NCBI RefSeq assembly: GCF_009912395.1 | Contig: NZ_WNDO01000025.1 | Location: 1 to 64,000 of the forward strand | Direction: 5' to 3' | Source: Luteibacter sp. | GTDB taxonomy: Bacteria; Pseudomonadota; Gammaproteobacteria; Xanthomonadales; Rhodanobacteraceae | DNA: 64,000 nt | Shown: positions 27,029 through 35,353 of the stretch, piece after piece | Layout: every line of letters begins with the position of its first letter | Position numbering within the stretch: position 1 is the stretch's first letter | Made by a program: the position numbers and the translations under genes | Notes under the pieces: model-generated | Seen by the model: only the letters and a program-made list of their open reading frames with translations | Databases searched by the model: none | Told to the model about the DNA's origin: nothing

Positions 27029-27958
27029 ATGAGCAGCGACCCGTTTTCCGACATCCTCCGTTTCGCGAAGGCCGAAACCCTCGTGACGGGAGGCTTCACG
27101 GCGGCCGGCGACTGGGCCATCCGCTTTCCCGTGCCGGAGCGGATCAAGTTTTTCGCTGTGGTGAAGGGTCATTGCTGGGTACGGATCGATGGCGAGGGCG
27201 ATGCCGTGCGCTTCGACACGGGCGATGTCGGTCTGCTGACCGCACGGCGTTCCTTCGTCCTGGCCAGTGCCCCGGGCGTGCCGCCGGTGGATGCCATGAG
27301 TCTGTTTTCCGGTGCCGGCCGCGAACAGGCCACGTTGGGAGGCGGCGGCGAGTTCGCGCATATCGGAGGGCATGTGCTGCTGGATCCGATCAGCGGCAGC
27401 CTGCTGGCCGATGCGCTGCCACCGTGGATCCATGTCGGGGCATCGTCGCCGCAAGCGTCGACATTCCGTTGGTTGCTCGACTTGCTCGTGGAGGAGCGCA
27501 GTGCTCCCATGCCCGGTTCACAGCTGGCCTCGGCCCAACTGGCCCAGTTGCTTTTCATCCAGGTCCTTCGCGCCCATCTGAACACGGCGAATCTCGTCGC
27601 ACCCGGCTGGCTGCGCGCGCTGGGCGATCCGCGCATCGCGCCGGCGCTGCAGTTGATGCACGGCGAGCCCACGCGTCCGTGGCATCTGGAGGAACTGGCG
27701 GCGGCGTGCGCAATGTCGCGCACCACGTTCGCACTGCATTTCCGCAAGGTGGCGGGGGTGGCGCCGCTGACCTACCTTTCGGGCTGGCGCATGCGCCTGG
27801 CCGAGCGCGCGCTGCGCGAGGAGAAGCGGCCCGTTTCCTCCATCGCCGATTCGCTGGGCTACGCCTCGGAAGGCGCGTTCAGCACGGCGTTCAAGCGCGC
27901 CACGGGGCAGTCGCCGCGTGCCTATCGTCTCGCCGCTCACGAGGCGATTCCGGAGTAG
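27029..27958 (+). CDS. AraC-family regulator with cupin-type N-terminal domain
   Basis: A 309-residue regulator. The N-terminal domain (about 1-185) has the AraC_binding_2/cupin_6 layout (FFAVVKGHCWVRIDGEGDAV and a FDTGDVGLL segment). The C-terminal AraC DNA-binding domain (about 205-305) has HLEELAAACAMSRTTFALHF and VSSIADSLGYASEGAFSTAF, followed by the usual GQSPRAYR end. It is divergent from the aldo/keto reductase, the common arrangement for this regulator class, and that reductase is the likely target. The start at 27029 fits the domain start; an in-frame upstream codon at 27011 is less likely. Confidence 0.9.
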   Translation: MSSDPFSDILRFAKAETLVTGGFTAAGDWAIRFPVPERIKFFAVVKGHCWVRIDGEGDAVRFDTGDVGLLTARRSFVLASAPGVPPVDAMSLFSGAGREQATLGGGGEFAHIGGHVLLDPISGSLLADALPPWIHVGASSPQASTFRWLLDLLVEERSAPMPGSQLASAQLAQLLFIQVLRAHLNTANLVAPGWLRALGDPRIAPALQLMHGEPTRPWHLEELAAACAMSRTTFALHFRKVAGVAPLTYLSGWRMRLAERALREEKRPVSSIADSLGYASEGAFSTAFKRATGQSPRAYRLAAHEAIPE

Positions 27959-27976
27959 GCGTGTAGCGATGCCTCG

Positions 27977-28936
27977 TCATCGCTTCGCGGCACGCGACGG
28001 TGGCCGCGTGGGCTTGGGTGCGTCCAGGCCCTGCAACCCGGAGCATGCGCGCATGAGATCGATGAGCTGGCGCAGGCCGGCCGGCATCTGCCGTCGGCTG
28101 GGGTAGTACATGCATAGCGGCGGTCCTTGGGAGGCCCATGCCGGCAGGACGATCTCCAACTCGCCCCGCTCCACGTAGTGTTGCGCGATGGGTTCGAGCA
28201 CATAGGCGAAGCCGACACCGTCGCGTGCGGCGTCGACCCGTGCGATCGTCTCGTTGAGGCAGACCGGCCCATTGACGTCGAGGGAGATCATCCGTTCGCC
28301 GTTACCCAGCTCCCAGCGGAACAGCGTGCCGTCACCCAGGCGCGTGCGGACGCAGGGCTTGCCGAGCAGCTCCTGCGGCGAGGTGGGGCGCCCATGTCGC
28401 TCAAGGAAATCGGGAGACGCCACCACCACCCAGTTCAGCGGCGCGGTAAGAGGAACGGACACCATGTCCTTGGGTACGCGTTCGCCGTAACGGATGCCGG
28501 CGTCATAGCCTTCGCCCACGATGTCGACGAAGCGATCATCCACGCTCACTTCGATATCGATCTGTGGATAGTCCGCGCTGAACTGCGCCAGCACGGGCCT
28601 CACCAGAAGGCGCGACGCGTCCTTTGGCACGTTGATGCGCAACGTGCCGATGGGAAAGTGCCGAAGCTTTTCCAGTTCGCTCAGCGCCTCGTCGATCGCC
28701 GCGAAGCCGCTTTCCAGGCGCTGGGTGAGCGCCGCGCCCGCCGGGGTCGCGATGAGGGCCCGGGTGGTGCGGTTGAGTAACCGCACCCCCAGGCGTTCTT
28801 CCAGCTTGCGTATGGTGTGGCTCAAGGCGGATGTCGTGAGGCCGAGTTCCCCGGCCGCCTTGCGGAAGCTTCCCCAGCGCATGATCGTCATGAACACGCG
28901 GAGGTCGGCCAGCTCGGATCGTTCGTACCTGGACAT
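27977..28936 (-). CDS. LysR-family transcription regulator
   Basis: A 319-residue LysR-type regulator. The N-terminal winged helix-turn-helix (about 8-67) includes GSFRKAAGELGLTTSALSHT and EERLGVRLLNRTTR; the rest is the effector-binding domain with GTLRINVPKDASRLLV and EGYDAGIRYGERV. It lies 11 bases downstream of the Tat-exported SDR on the same strand, so the two are co-transcribed, an unusual order because most LysR genes are divergent from their target. A cluster of four GTTGA/TCAAC half-sites upstream of the SDR (30040-30079) could be its operator. The inducer is unknown. Confidence 0.9.
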   Translation of the reverse strand: MSRYERSELADLRVFMTIMRWGSFRKAAGELGLTTSALSHTIRKLEERLGVRLLNRTTRALIATPAGAALTQRLESGFAAIDEALSELEKLRHFPIGTLRINVPKDASRLLVRPVLAQFSADYPQIDIEVSVDDRFVDIVGEGYDAGIRYGERVPKDMVSVPLTAPLNWVVVASPDFLERHGRPTSPQELLGKPCVRTRLGDGTLFRWELGNGERMISLDVNGPVCLNETIARVDAARDGVGFAYVLEPIAQHYVERGELEIVLPAWASQGPPLCMYYPSRRQMPAGLRQLIDLMRACSGLQGLDAPKPTRPPSRAAKR

Positions 28937-28947
28937 GCGTTACCTCG

Positions 28948-29964
28948 TCAGGCGGCTCCGGTGGCACCGTTGGCGCCGAACACCTGGCCCGTCGAGAACG
29001 ACAGTCCGGGCGATGCGAGCGTTACGTAGATGGACGCCAGCTCCACCGGTTGCGCCGGGCGACCCATGGGATTGTCGGCACCCAGGCGCATCACCGTTTC
29101 CGGTGGCTGGCCGCCGCTGGATTGCAGGGGCGTCCAGGTCGCGCCGGGCGCGACGGCGTTGACGCGAATGCCGCGTGGCGCAAGCTGCTTGGCCATCGCC
29201 TTCACGAAGGCGATATTCGCCGCCTTGGTCGGTGCGTAGTCCACCAGGTTCGCGGATGGCTGGTAGGCCTGCTCGGAGCTGGTGAGGATCACGGCCGAGC
29301 CGGCACGCATATGGGGCAGGGCCGCCTTGGTGATCCAGAAGGGCGCGTAGACGTTGGTCTTCATCGTCTGGTCGAACTGCGCGGCGGTAATGTCCTGGAT
29401 GTCGTCGTAGGCCTGCTGGTGTCCTGCGTTGTTGACCAGGATGTCGATGCCGCCGAGTTCAGACACGGCCCGTTCGACCAGTTGGCGGCAGAACTCCTCG
29501 GTGCGGATGTCGCCCGGAATGGCGACGCACTTTCGACCTTCCTTACGGATGAGCTCCACGACTTCGCGCGCGTCGGATTCCTCGACGGGCAGGTAATTGA
29601 TCGCCACGTCGGCGCCTTCACGCGCATAGGCGATCGCCGCGGCGCGGCCGATGCCGCTGTCGCCGCCGGTCACCAGCGCCTTGCGGCCGACGAGCTTGCG
29701 CGAACCCCGATAGCTGGTTTCGCCATGGTCCGGCCGCGGCACCATCCGCGAGGCAAGGCCAGGCACCGGTTGTGGCTGGCGCACGAAGGGCGGGCGCGGA
29801 TACATGTCGTACGGGTTCGTCATGTGGTCGAGCGGACCGATTTCGTCGCCGGTCGCAGCGGCAGCAGCAGCGGCGGCGGTGCCTGCCATCGCCATGGCGG
29901 CGAGGCCGGCGGTTCCGACGGCGGCGTGGCGGAGGAAGTCGCGGCGTGAAGTAGCATCGGACAT
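28948..29964 (-). CDS. Short-chain dehydrogenase/reductase with Tat signal
   Basis: A 338-residue SDR of the long-N-terminus type (YghA-like). A twin-arginine signal (SRRDFLRHAAVG, then an Ala-rich h-region) directs export. The Rossmann motif is ALVTGGDSGIGRAAA, followed by LVNNAGHQQ; the catalytic Ser is in ILTSSEQAY and Tyr-x3-Lys in DYAPTKAAN, so the active site is intact. Two ribosome-site candidates (CCTCCTGAGGAGAA) precede the ATG at 29964; an upstream in-frame extension lacks the signal context. It is co-transcribed with the LysR gene behind it and divergent from a secreted cupin protein. A Tat signal fits a cofactor-loaded periplasmic enzyme. Confidence 0.88.
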   Translation of the reverse strand: MSDATSRRDFLRHAAVGTAGLAAMAMAGTAAAAAAAATGDEIGPLDHMTNPYDMYPRPPFVRQPQPVPGLASRMVPRPDHGETSYRGSRKLVGRKALVTGGDSGIGRAAAIAYAREGADVAINYLPVEESDAREVVELIRKEGRKCVAIPGDIRTEEFCRQLVERAVSELGGIDILVNNAGHQQAYDDIQDITAAQFDQTMKTNVYAPFWITKAALPHMRAGSAVILTSSEQAYQPSANLVDYAPTKAANIAFVKAMAKQLAPRGIRVNAVAPGATWTPLQSSGGQPPETVMRLGADNPMGRPAQPVELASIYVTLASPGLSFSTGQVFGANGATGAA

Positions 29965-30039
29965 GGTGATTCTCCTCAGGAGGGACGGATGTTCCGTTGC
30001 CAAGGTAGCAATGGAAAAACGCCTGAAATCACGCAGTTG

Positions 30040-30079
30040 TTCAACGGTTTGTTGAGTACGATTCAACAGCCTCGTTGAG
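30040..30079. promoter_or_regulatory. Cluster of four TCAAC/GTTGA half-sites
   Basis: TCAAC at 30041-30045, GTTGA at 30051-30055, TCAAC at 30063-30067 and GTTGA at 30074-30078 alternate in orientation with 10 to 12 bases between starts. They form two inverted repeats of nearly equal spacing in the SDR/cupin divergent promoter region, as expected for a multi-subunit LysR-type operator. Confidence 0.5.
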
Positions 30080-30176
30080 TGGATGGCAAGTGTCCGATCT
30101 CATTGTTCCGTTGAGCGGGGTTCGCCGGCCTCCTGTCCTAGCATCCTTCGCATCCAAGGGTTCCAGGGTGGTTGAC

Positions 30177-30851
30177 GTGACAAAAACGATTCGGGCGACG
30201 TTCTGGCCGATGGTGGCATGGCTACTTTGGTCGGCTTCCGCCGCGGGTGCCGTCGACAGTGCGACGACGCATCCACGCCGGTATAGCAACGCCGACTTCT
30301 ACGTGGGTGGCGTGTTCCGGAAAGAAGTGGCGAAAGACGCCATCGCGGCATTGCTCGAAGCGCACGGCGACCACCTCACGCCGGCGATGCGGGAAAAACT
30401 GTGGATAAGCGACTTCGGCATGGGCGACTTTGAACACCTTGGGCTGTCGAGCATCACCTGGGTGAATCGACAGGACGAAGGTTATTACGCGATGACCATG
30501 TACCTGTTGCCGGGTCAGATGCTTCCCGAGCATCGCCACCTGCCCATCGCCGAACCGCCGGTTCGTCCCGCGAAACATGAGTCTTGGCGAGTGCTGCACG
30601 GTTGGGCGTACAACTTCTCCAGCGTCGGGCCGGCCTCGGTCTCGCTGCCTGCGACGCCGAAGCGTTTCGGACCCATCCAGAGTACCCACATGGATATCCA
30701 CAGGGCGGGCGAGGTGCTCTCCCTGAGGCGGCTGGAAAGCTGGCACTTCATGATGGCCGGCCCCCAAGGCGCGATCGTCGACGAGTACGGCAATTTCCAG
30801 GATCGGCGCGGCTGGCGCAGTTCCAATCCGGCCGTTCACATCGGATCGTGA
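30177..30851 (+). CDS. Secreted cupin protein, D-lyxose isomerase-like
   Basis: A 224-residue protein starting at GTG 30177, where AGGGTGG lies five bases upstream (GTG at 30168 is an alternative). Residues 1 to about 26 form a signal peptide ending in ASAAGA. The mature protein resembles D-lyxose/D-mannose isomerase-type cupins. The metal site appears as PEHRH (His-x-His), KHESW (Glu) and a later His in ESWHFMM. The known enzymes are cytoplasmic, so an exported version is unusual and the sugar-isomerase role is only a suggestion. It is divergent from the Tat-exported SDR. Confidence 0.6.
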   Translation: MTKTIRATFWPMVAWLLWSASAAGAVDSATTHPRRYSNADFYVGGVFRKEVAKDAIAALLEAHGDHLTPAMREKLWISDFGMGDFEHLGLSSITWVNRQDEGYYAMTMYLLPGQMLPEHRHLPIAEPPVRPAKHESWRVLHGWAYNFSSVGPASVSLPATPKRFGPIQSTHMDIHRAGEVLSLRRLESWHFMMAGPQGAIVDEYGNFQDRRGWRSSNPAVHIGS

Positions 30852-31114
30852 CGGCGGCTATCGCCGTACATCAGGGGATACACCCGTCCGGCACCCCATG
30901 TCGAGCTGGGCCGGCGCATCGGCTATCGTTAAGGGCAGGCCGTCCACCCCGATCAGGGCGGCATGTCGTGGCCCGAGAGGGTGATGCCGCTCGGAAGTTC
31001 GTCCGTCCTGTCATGAAATACGGGATGCGCCGGTCTGCCTGACAAGATCGACGAACAGCGAAGGACGATGGATCCCCAACCTGTGGATAACTACCGGCAC
31101 CGGCCGCCCGCATC

Positions 31115-31945
31115 GTGACGGGCGTGGGTCCCTTTCCCGTGGTGGCCGTGCTCGCCGCCATCGCGTTCTTCGTCGCATGGCTCACGGCGAAGCTGTTGGG
31201 CCGCAAGGACGGCGGGCAGGCGTCGTCGTTCATCCTGGACGCGATCTTCCTCGGCGTCGTCAGCGCCCGCATTGCTTTCGTGCTGCGCTGGTGGCGCGAC
31301 TATCTCGATAGCCCGATCTCCATCATCACCATCGCCGATGGCGGCTTCCTTTGGCAGGTGGGCCTCGCGGTGGCGGCCATCTTCCTGTGGTCGCGCTCGC
31401 GGCGTACGCCGGCGACGCGCCGTCCCGCGTTCGCCGCCCTGCTGGTCGGTGTCCTCACGTGGTTCGGCCTGGACGCCGTGGTGGCACACATGCGCGAGTC
31501 CGAGCCTCCGATGCCGGCCTTCTCCGTGACCACGCTCGACGGGCAAGCGGTCGACCTGTCGTCGTTCCGCGGACGTCCCGTCGTCGTCAATGTATGGGCG
31601 ACCTGGTGTCCGCCCTGCCGACGGGAGATGCCGGTATTCCGCCAGGCATCCGAAGCCTTCCCTGGCGTGGTCTTTCTCATGCTCAACCAGGGCGAGGATG
31701 TCGATACGGTGCGTGCTGTCCTCGCGCGGCAGTCGCTGGGCGCGTCCCACGTGTTGCTCGATCCCGACTCGAAAATGATGCAGGCCTTCGGCCTGAAGGC
31801 CGTGCCGGGCACGTTCTACTTCGATGCCGATGGACACCTGCTCGATTCCCATCTCGGCGAACTGACGCTACCACCGCTGCGAACCCAGTTGCGACGACTC
31901 TTTCCCTCTTCGATCACCGATACGAACAGCAAGGAACGAACATGA
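31115..31945 (+). CDS. TlpA-like thiol:disulfide protein fused to an Lgt-like membrane domain
   Basis: A 276-residue protein. Residues about 1-120 have four hydrophobic helices resembling part of prolipoprotein diacylglyceryl transferase (FILDAIFLGVVSARIAFVLR and DGGFLWQVGL). Residues about 130-270 are a thioredoxin-fold domain facing the periplasm with the redox motif VWATWCPPCRREMP. The fold is TlpA/ResA-like and should reduce or shuffle disulfides. The start is a GTG at 31115 without a clear ribosome site, so the N-terminus is uncertain. The stop overlaps the dsbG start by ATGA, which couples the two. Confidence 0.85.
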   Translation: MTGVGPFPVVAVLAAIAFFVAWLTAKLLGRKDGGQASSFILDAIFLGVVSARIAFVLRWWRDYLDSPISIITIADGGFLWQVGLAVAAIFLWSRSRRTPATRRPAFAALLVGVLTWFGLDAVVAHMRESEPPMPAFSVTTLDGQAVDLSSFRGRPVVVNVWATWCPPCRREMPVFRQASEAFPGVVFLMLNQGEDVDTVRAVLARQSLGASHVLLDPDSKMMQAFGLKAVPGTFYFDADGHLLDSHLGELTLPPLRTQLRRLFPSSITDTNSKERT

Positions 31946-32715
31946 TCCGAGTATCCCGCCGGGCGTTGGCCGCCACGGTCCTTGGCGCCCTCCTTTCCAG
32001 CCACGCCTTCGCCGCGGACACCAAGGCACCGCCGCCGGTGCTGAAGGCGCTTGAGGCCCAGGGCCTCACCCAGATCACGGAGTTCGACGCCGGCAAGGAC
32101 ATGCGTGGCTTCGCAGGTCTGGTCGACGACCATCCGATGGCGATCTACGTCACGGCGGACGGCAACGCCATCGTGGGTACGCGCGTCGATGCCAACGGCC
32201 GTCGCCTGGACGAGCAGAAGGTCGACGACCTGACCTTGAAGCCCATGACGACGAAGGTCATGAAGCAATTGTCCGAGGCGAAGTGGGTGGAGGAAGGAAA
32301 GAAGGACGCGCCGCGCGTGGTGTATGTCTTCACCGATCCCAATTGCCCTTACTGCCACGCATTCTGGGATGCGGCACGTCCCTGGGTGGATGGCGGCAAG
32401 GTACGTATCCGTTATCTCGTCGTGGGCGTTATCCGCGAAGACAGCCCCAACAAGGCCGCCGCGATCCTGACGGACAAGAACCCGACCGAGGCGCTGATCC
32501 GCAACGAAAAAGCCTTCAGCAAGGGCGGCATCGCCGCGCTGAAGACCATTCCCGCCGATGCGCAGAAGACCCTCGACGACAACCAGATGATGATGGTGTC
32601 GCTCGGCATCCAGGGTACGCCGGGCATCGTGTTGCAGGGCCCGGACGGCAAGCTGGTGAAGTTCGGCGGCATGCCGCGCACGGGTGGGCTGGAGAGCATC
32701 CTCGGGCCGAAGTGA
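31942..32715 (+). CDS. dsbG: Thiol:disulfide interchange protein DsbG
   Basis: Periplasmic protein of 257 residues with a signal peptide ending AFA-A (about residue 24). It has an N-terminal dimerisation domain and a thioredoxin domain carrying CPYC at residues 135-138 (FTDPNCPYCHAFWD) and the cis-proline in IQGTPGIVL. CPYC is the DsbG/DsbC type. DsbG isomerises or protects cysteine sulfenic acids in the periplasm. AAGGAAC precedes the ATG, and the gene overlaps the TlpA-like gene by four bases. The pair would form a membrane-to-periplasm reductant relay; no DsbD is in the window, and the Lgt/TlpA fusion might replace it (inference). Confidence 0.9.
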   Translation: MIRVSRRALAATVLGALLSSHAFAADTKAPPPVLKALEAQGLTQITEFDAGKDMRGFAGLVDDHPMAIYVTADGNAIVGTRVDANGRRLDEQKVDDLTLKPMTTKVMKQLSEAKWVEEGKKDAPRVVYVFTDPNCPYCHAFWDAARPWVDGGKVRIRYLVVGVIREDSPNKAAAILTDKNPTEALIRNEKAFSKGGIAALKTIPADAQKTLDDNQMMMVSLGIQGTPGIVLQGPDGKLVKFGGMPRTGGLESILGPK

Positions 32716-32883
32716 TATCGATCGGGCGCAAACGTGGCATGGCGCACACTCCTCTGCCTTGCCATCGTTTGCCCGCGTTTTGCCCTGTTTCCGTGCAAGG
32801 TCGTTGGCCTATACTCCGCCGCGCACGACTTCCGGGGGACGGGCATGCCGCCCGTTGACGGTATCCAACCACAAGGACGATCC

Positions 32884-34062
32884 ATGGCTTCCATGTTCCG
32901 CAAGCAGCTCTCCATCCTGGGGATGCTGTGCTTCAGCGTGCCCGCCGCCCATGCGGCTTCCGTGCAGGTGCTCAGCGCCACGGTGAAGGATCAGGCCATC
33001 GCCGGCGCGACGGTGATCCTGCAGAAGAACGGCGCGGCTTCCGCCACCACGCAGACCGATGCCCAAGGAAAAGTAACCCTGCCGACGGGCTACACCGACG
33101 ACGCAAACACGCTGCTGCTCATCAAGAAGGACGGTTACTCCACGCTGGTGGCCAAGTGCCCCTGCGATGGCCTCACCTATGCCCTCAGCCCGGTGATGAA
33201 GAACCTAGACGGCATGCGCGTCGTATTGACCTGGGGCGCGCAGCCGCAGGATCTGGATTCGCACATCTCCTATCCCGGCAACCATATCTACTGGAACAGC
33301 AAGAGCGGTATCGACGGCAAGCTGGACGTGGACGATCGCGATGGTTTCGGTCCGGAGACGATCACCCTGTCGAAGAAGCACGAAGGCGAGACCTACGTCT
33401 ATTCCGTGCACGACTACTCCGACGTGAACATCCCGGACACCGATGCGCTGTCCAGGAGCGAAGCGAAGGTGTTCGTCTACGTCGGCCAGTCGCTGGTGCG
33501 CACCTATTACGTGCCCACAGGCAAGAAGGGCAATCTGTGGACCGTGTTCCGCATCACCGGCGAAGGCGAGATCCAGGACATCAACAGCATTCGCGGCGTG
33601 AACGCGAATCCGGCGACGATCGGCAGCGAGGTCGCCAGCTACACCAACGATGCCACCCGCGTGGTCGCCGAAAACCGCACGTCCGATCCAACGCGCGCCA
33701 AGGCGAAGAACGTGGCCGGTGAAAAGGCCTATCGCGAAGGTCGTCTCGACGATGCGATCAGCCTGTTCCAGGAAGCCACGGAGCTGGACGGTGCCTATGG
33801 CCAGGCCTACGGCAACCTCGGCCTGGTGTACCAGAAGGCCGGCCGCTCGGCCGAAGCCATCTGGGCCAACCGCAAGGCCCTGGCCCTGGCCTCGGGCCCC
33901 AACGCGGCCACCATCCGCGCCGGCGCGTACTACAACATCGGCCGTATCTACGAAGACGCGAACGAGCTGTCCGAAGCCCTGACCGCCTACATGGCCGCGA
34001 GGGCCGAGAAGGCCAATCCGGTCTACGACAACGCCGTCGAACGTCTCAATCCGCACCACTGA
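32884..34062 (+). CDS. Exported YfaP-like protein with TPR repeats
   Basis: A 392-residue protein with a signal peptide (about 1-25, ending AHA-A). It has an N-terminal carboxypeptidase-regulatory-like segment (VLSATVKDQAIAGATVILQKN), a YfaP/DUF2135-like beta domain (VLTWGAQPQDLDSHISYP, GFGPETITL and YVYSVHDYSD), and a C-terminal TPR region of about three repeats (EKAYREGRLDDAISLFQEAT, then YGQAYGNLGLVYQKAGRSAE). It is probably a periplasmic assembly or surface protein that works with a partner through its TPR domain; no partner is in the window. AAGGA precedes the ATG at 32884. A GC-rich hairpin follows it. Confidence 0.82.
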   Translation: MASMFRKQLSILGMLCFSVPAAHAASVQVLSATVKDQAIAGATVILQKNGAASATTQTDAQGKVTLPTGYTDDANTLLLIKKDGYSTLVAKCPCDGLTYALSPVMKNLDGMRVVLTWGAQPQDLDSHISYPGNHIYWNSKSGIDGKLDVDDRDGFGPETITLSKKHEGETYVYSVHDYSDVNIPDTDALSRSEAKVFVYVGQSLVRTYYVPTGKKGNLWTVFRITGEGEIQDINSIRGVNANPATIGSEVASYTNDATRVVAENRTSDPTRAKAKNVAGEKAYREGRLDDAISLFQEATELDGAYGQAYGNLGLVYQKAGRSAEAIWANRKALALASGPNAATIRAGAYYNIGRIYEDANELSEALTAYMAARAEKANPVYDNAVERLNPHH

Positions 34063-34071
34063 CGGATCGAC

Positions 34072-34104
34072 CACGAGGCCCCCGGCGACGGGGGCCTCTT
34101 CGTG
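34072..34104 (+). terminator. Strong GC hairpin between YfaP-like and deacetylase genes
   Basis: GAGGCCCCC pairs perfectly with GGGGGCCTC (loop GGCGAC), extended by CAC/GTG across a small bulge. No T run follows (TCTTCGTG), so it is a weak terminator at best. The AAGGAG ribosome site of the next gene begins one base after it, so it could also modulate that gene. Confidence 0.5.
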
Positions 34105-34116
34105 AAGGAGCACCCG

Positions 34117-35253
34117 ATGCGCACGTTCATCCTTACCCTCCTGCTCGCCGTCGCGAGCGCACCCGCCTTCGCCGTGGGACCGAGCGCTGTCGCGGCACCG
34201 GACCGCAGCCTGTGGCCCGATGCCATCGATGGCGAGGCGTCGTTCGACCGCGCGTCCCGCGCGGAGATGCTGGTCTTCGGCCATGAACTGGCCGCGAGCG
34301 AATCGCTCGACGACACCCAGCTACTCGAACGCCTGAAAGTGAAACAGGTCGATCGCGCGTCCGTCGACGCGGTCCGCGCCAAGTACTGGAAGCGCCTTGC
34401 CACCGGCTACGCGCTTGCCTCGGCCCACTGCGCATCCGATGAGCCATTCTGCCCGGCCGCGAAAGACGAAGCAGCGTTTCGTGCGGCCGCGACGGCCTTC
34501 ACGGCGGCGAACGACACGCGTTACAACGCGTGGCATGCCAACGCCACCGTCTTTCATCGGGTCTACCTCGACGAACTGCTGCGCCTGGCTGCCTTGTTCC
34601 CGCGCATCAGCAGCGAGGTGGATACGTTTTCCGGCAATGAACTCAGCGGCAACGAACCTGCCGACCGCCACTTCCTGCTCACGTTCGATGACGGCCCGAC
34701 CGTTGCCGGTGGCAACACCGACAAGACGCTGGCGATGCTTGGCGCGAACCACCTGAAGGCGACCTTCTTCCTGCTCGGTGGCAATCTCGAAACGCGCCTG
34801 AAGAAGACCGACGCCGCCGCGCTCGCCAAGGCGTACGAGGGCATGTGCGTCGCCTCGCATGGATGGGAACACAAGTCGCATAGCGCGTGGCCCGAATGGC
34901 AGGACTCCGTCACGCGTGGCAGCGCGTTGGTGAAGGACACCTTCCCGGCATCCTATGTGCCCCTGTTCCGTCCGCCGTATGGACAGCGCAAGGCCGACAG
35001 CGGCGATTTCTTCGCGGCGAAGCATCTGACCGTGGCGCTATGGAACATCGATTCGCAGGACTGGAACAGCAAGGTCGACGCCGAACAGGTGAAACAGCGT
35101 GTGCTGGCGCTCATGTTGCTGTGGCGTCATGGCGTGATTCTGTTCCATGACATCCATGCCAAGGCGCAGGTTGCCGTGCCGTGGGTGCTCGGCCAGACCC
35201 GTTCGACCGGCGTGACCTGGATGGATTGCCACGACTGGCCATCGGCGCACTGA
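34117..35253 (+). CDS. Polysaccharide deacetylase (CE4, NodB homology)
   Basis: An exported 378-residue enzyme with a signal peptide (about 1-20, ending AFA-V). Residues about 190-370 are a NodB/CE4 domain with FLLTFDDGPT (catalytic Asp and metal-binding Asp), CVASHGWEHKSH (His-x3-His metal site), RPPYGQR, and ILFHDIH. CE4 enzymes remove N- or O-acetyl groups from peptidoglycan, chitin or xylan. The N-terminal 170-residue helical extension is not part of the family core and may place the enzyme. Start chosen at 34117 with AAGGAG (34105-34110) six bases upstream. Two hairpins flank the gene, so it is probably its own unit. Confidence 0.9.
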   Translation: MRTFILTLLLAVASAPAFAVGPSAVAAPDRSLWPDAIDGEASFDRASRAEMLVFGHELAASESLDDTQLLERLKVKQVDRASVDAVRAKYWKRLATGYALASAHCASDEPFCPAAKDEAAFRAAATAFTAANDTRYNAWHANATVFHRVYLDELLRLAALFPRISSEVDTFSGNELSGNEPADRHFLLTFDDGPTVAGGNTDKTLAMLGANHLKATFFLLGGNLETRLKKTDAAALAKAYEGMCVASHGWEHKSHSAWPEWQDSVTRGSALVKDTFPASYVPLFRPPYGQRKADSGDFFAAKHLTVALWNIDSQDWNSKVDAEQVKQRVLALMLLWRHGVILFHDIHAKAQVAVPWVLGQTRSTGVTWMDCHDWPSAH

Positions 35254-35256
35254 CGC

Positions 35257-35280
35257 CGAGGGGTTCGCCGGAACCCCTCG
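35257..35280 (+). terminator. Hairpin after the deacetylase gene
   Basis: CGAGGGGTTC and GAACCCCTCG form a perfect 10-bp stem with a 4-base GCCG loop, starting four bases after the stop codon. There is no T run behind it, so intrinsic termination is uncertain. Confidence 0.55.
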
Positions 35281-35353
35281 AGCCGAAGACGTGCAACACG
35301 CCGTCCCGAAAACATCACACAATCGAACTCCCTGGGGAGGGAGTGATCGATTG

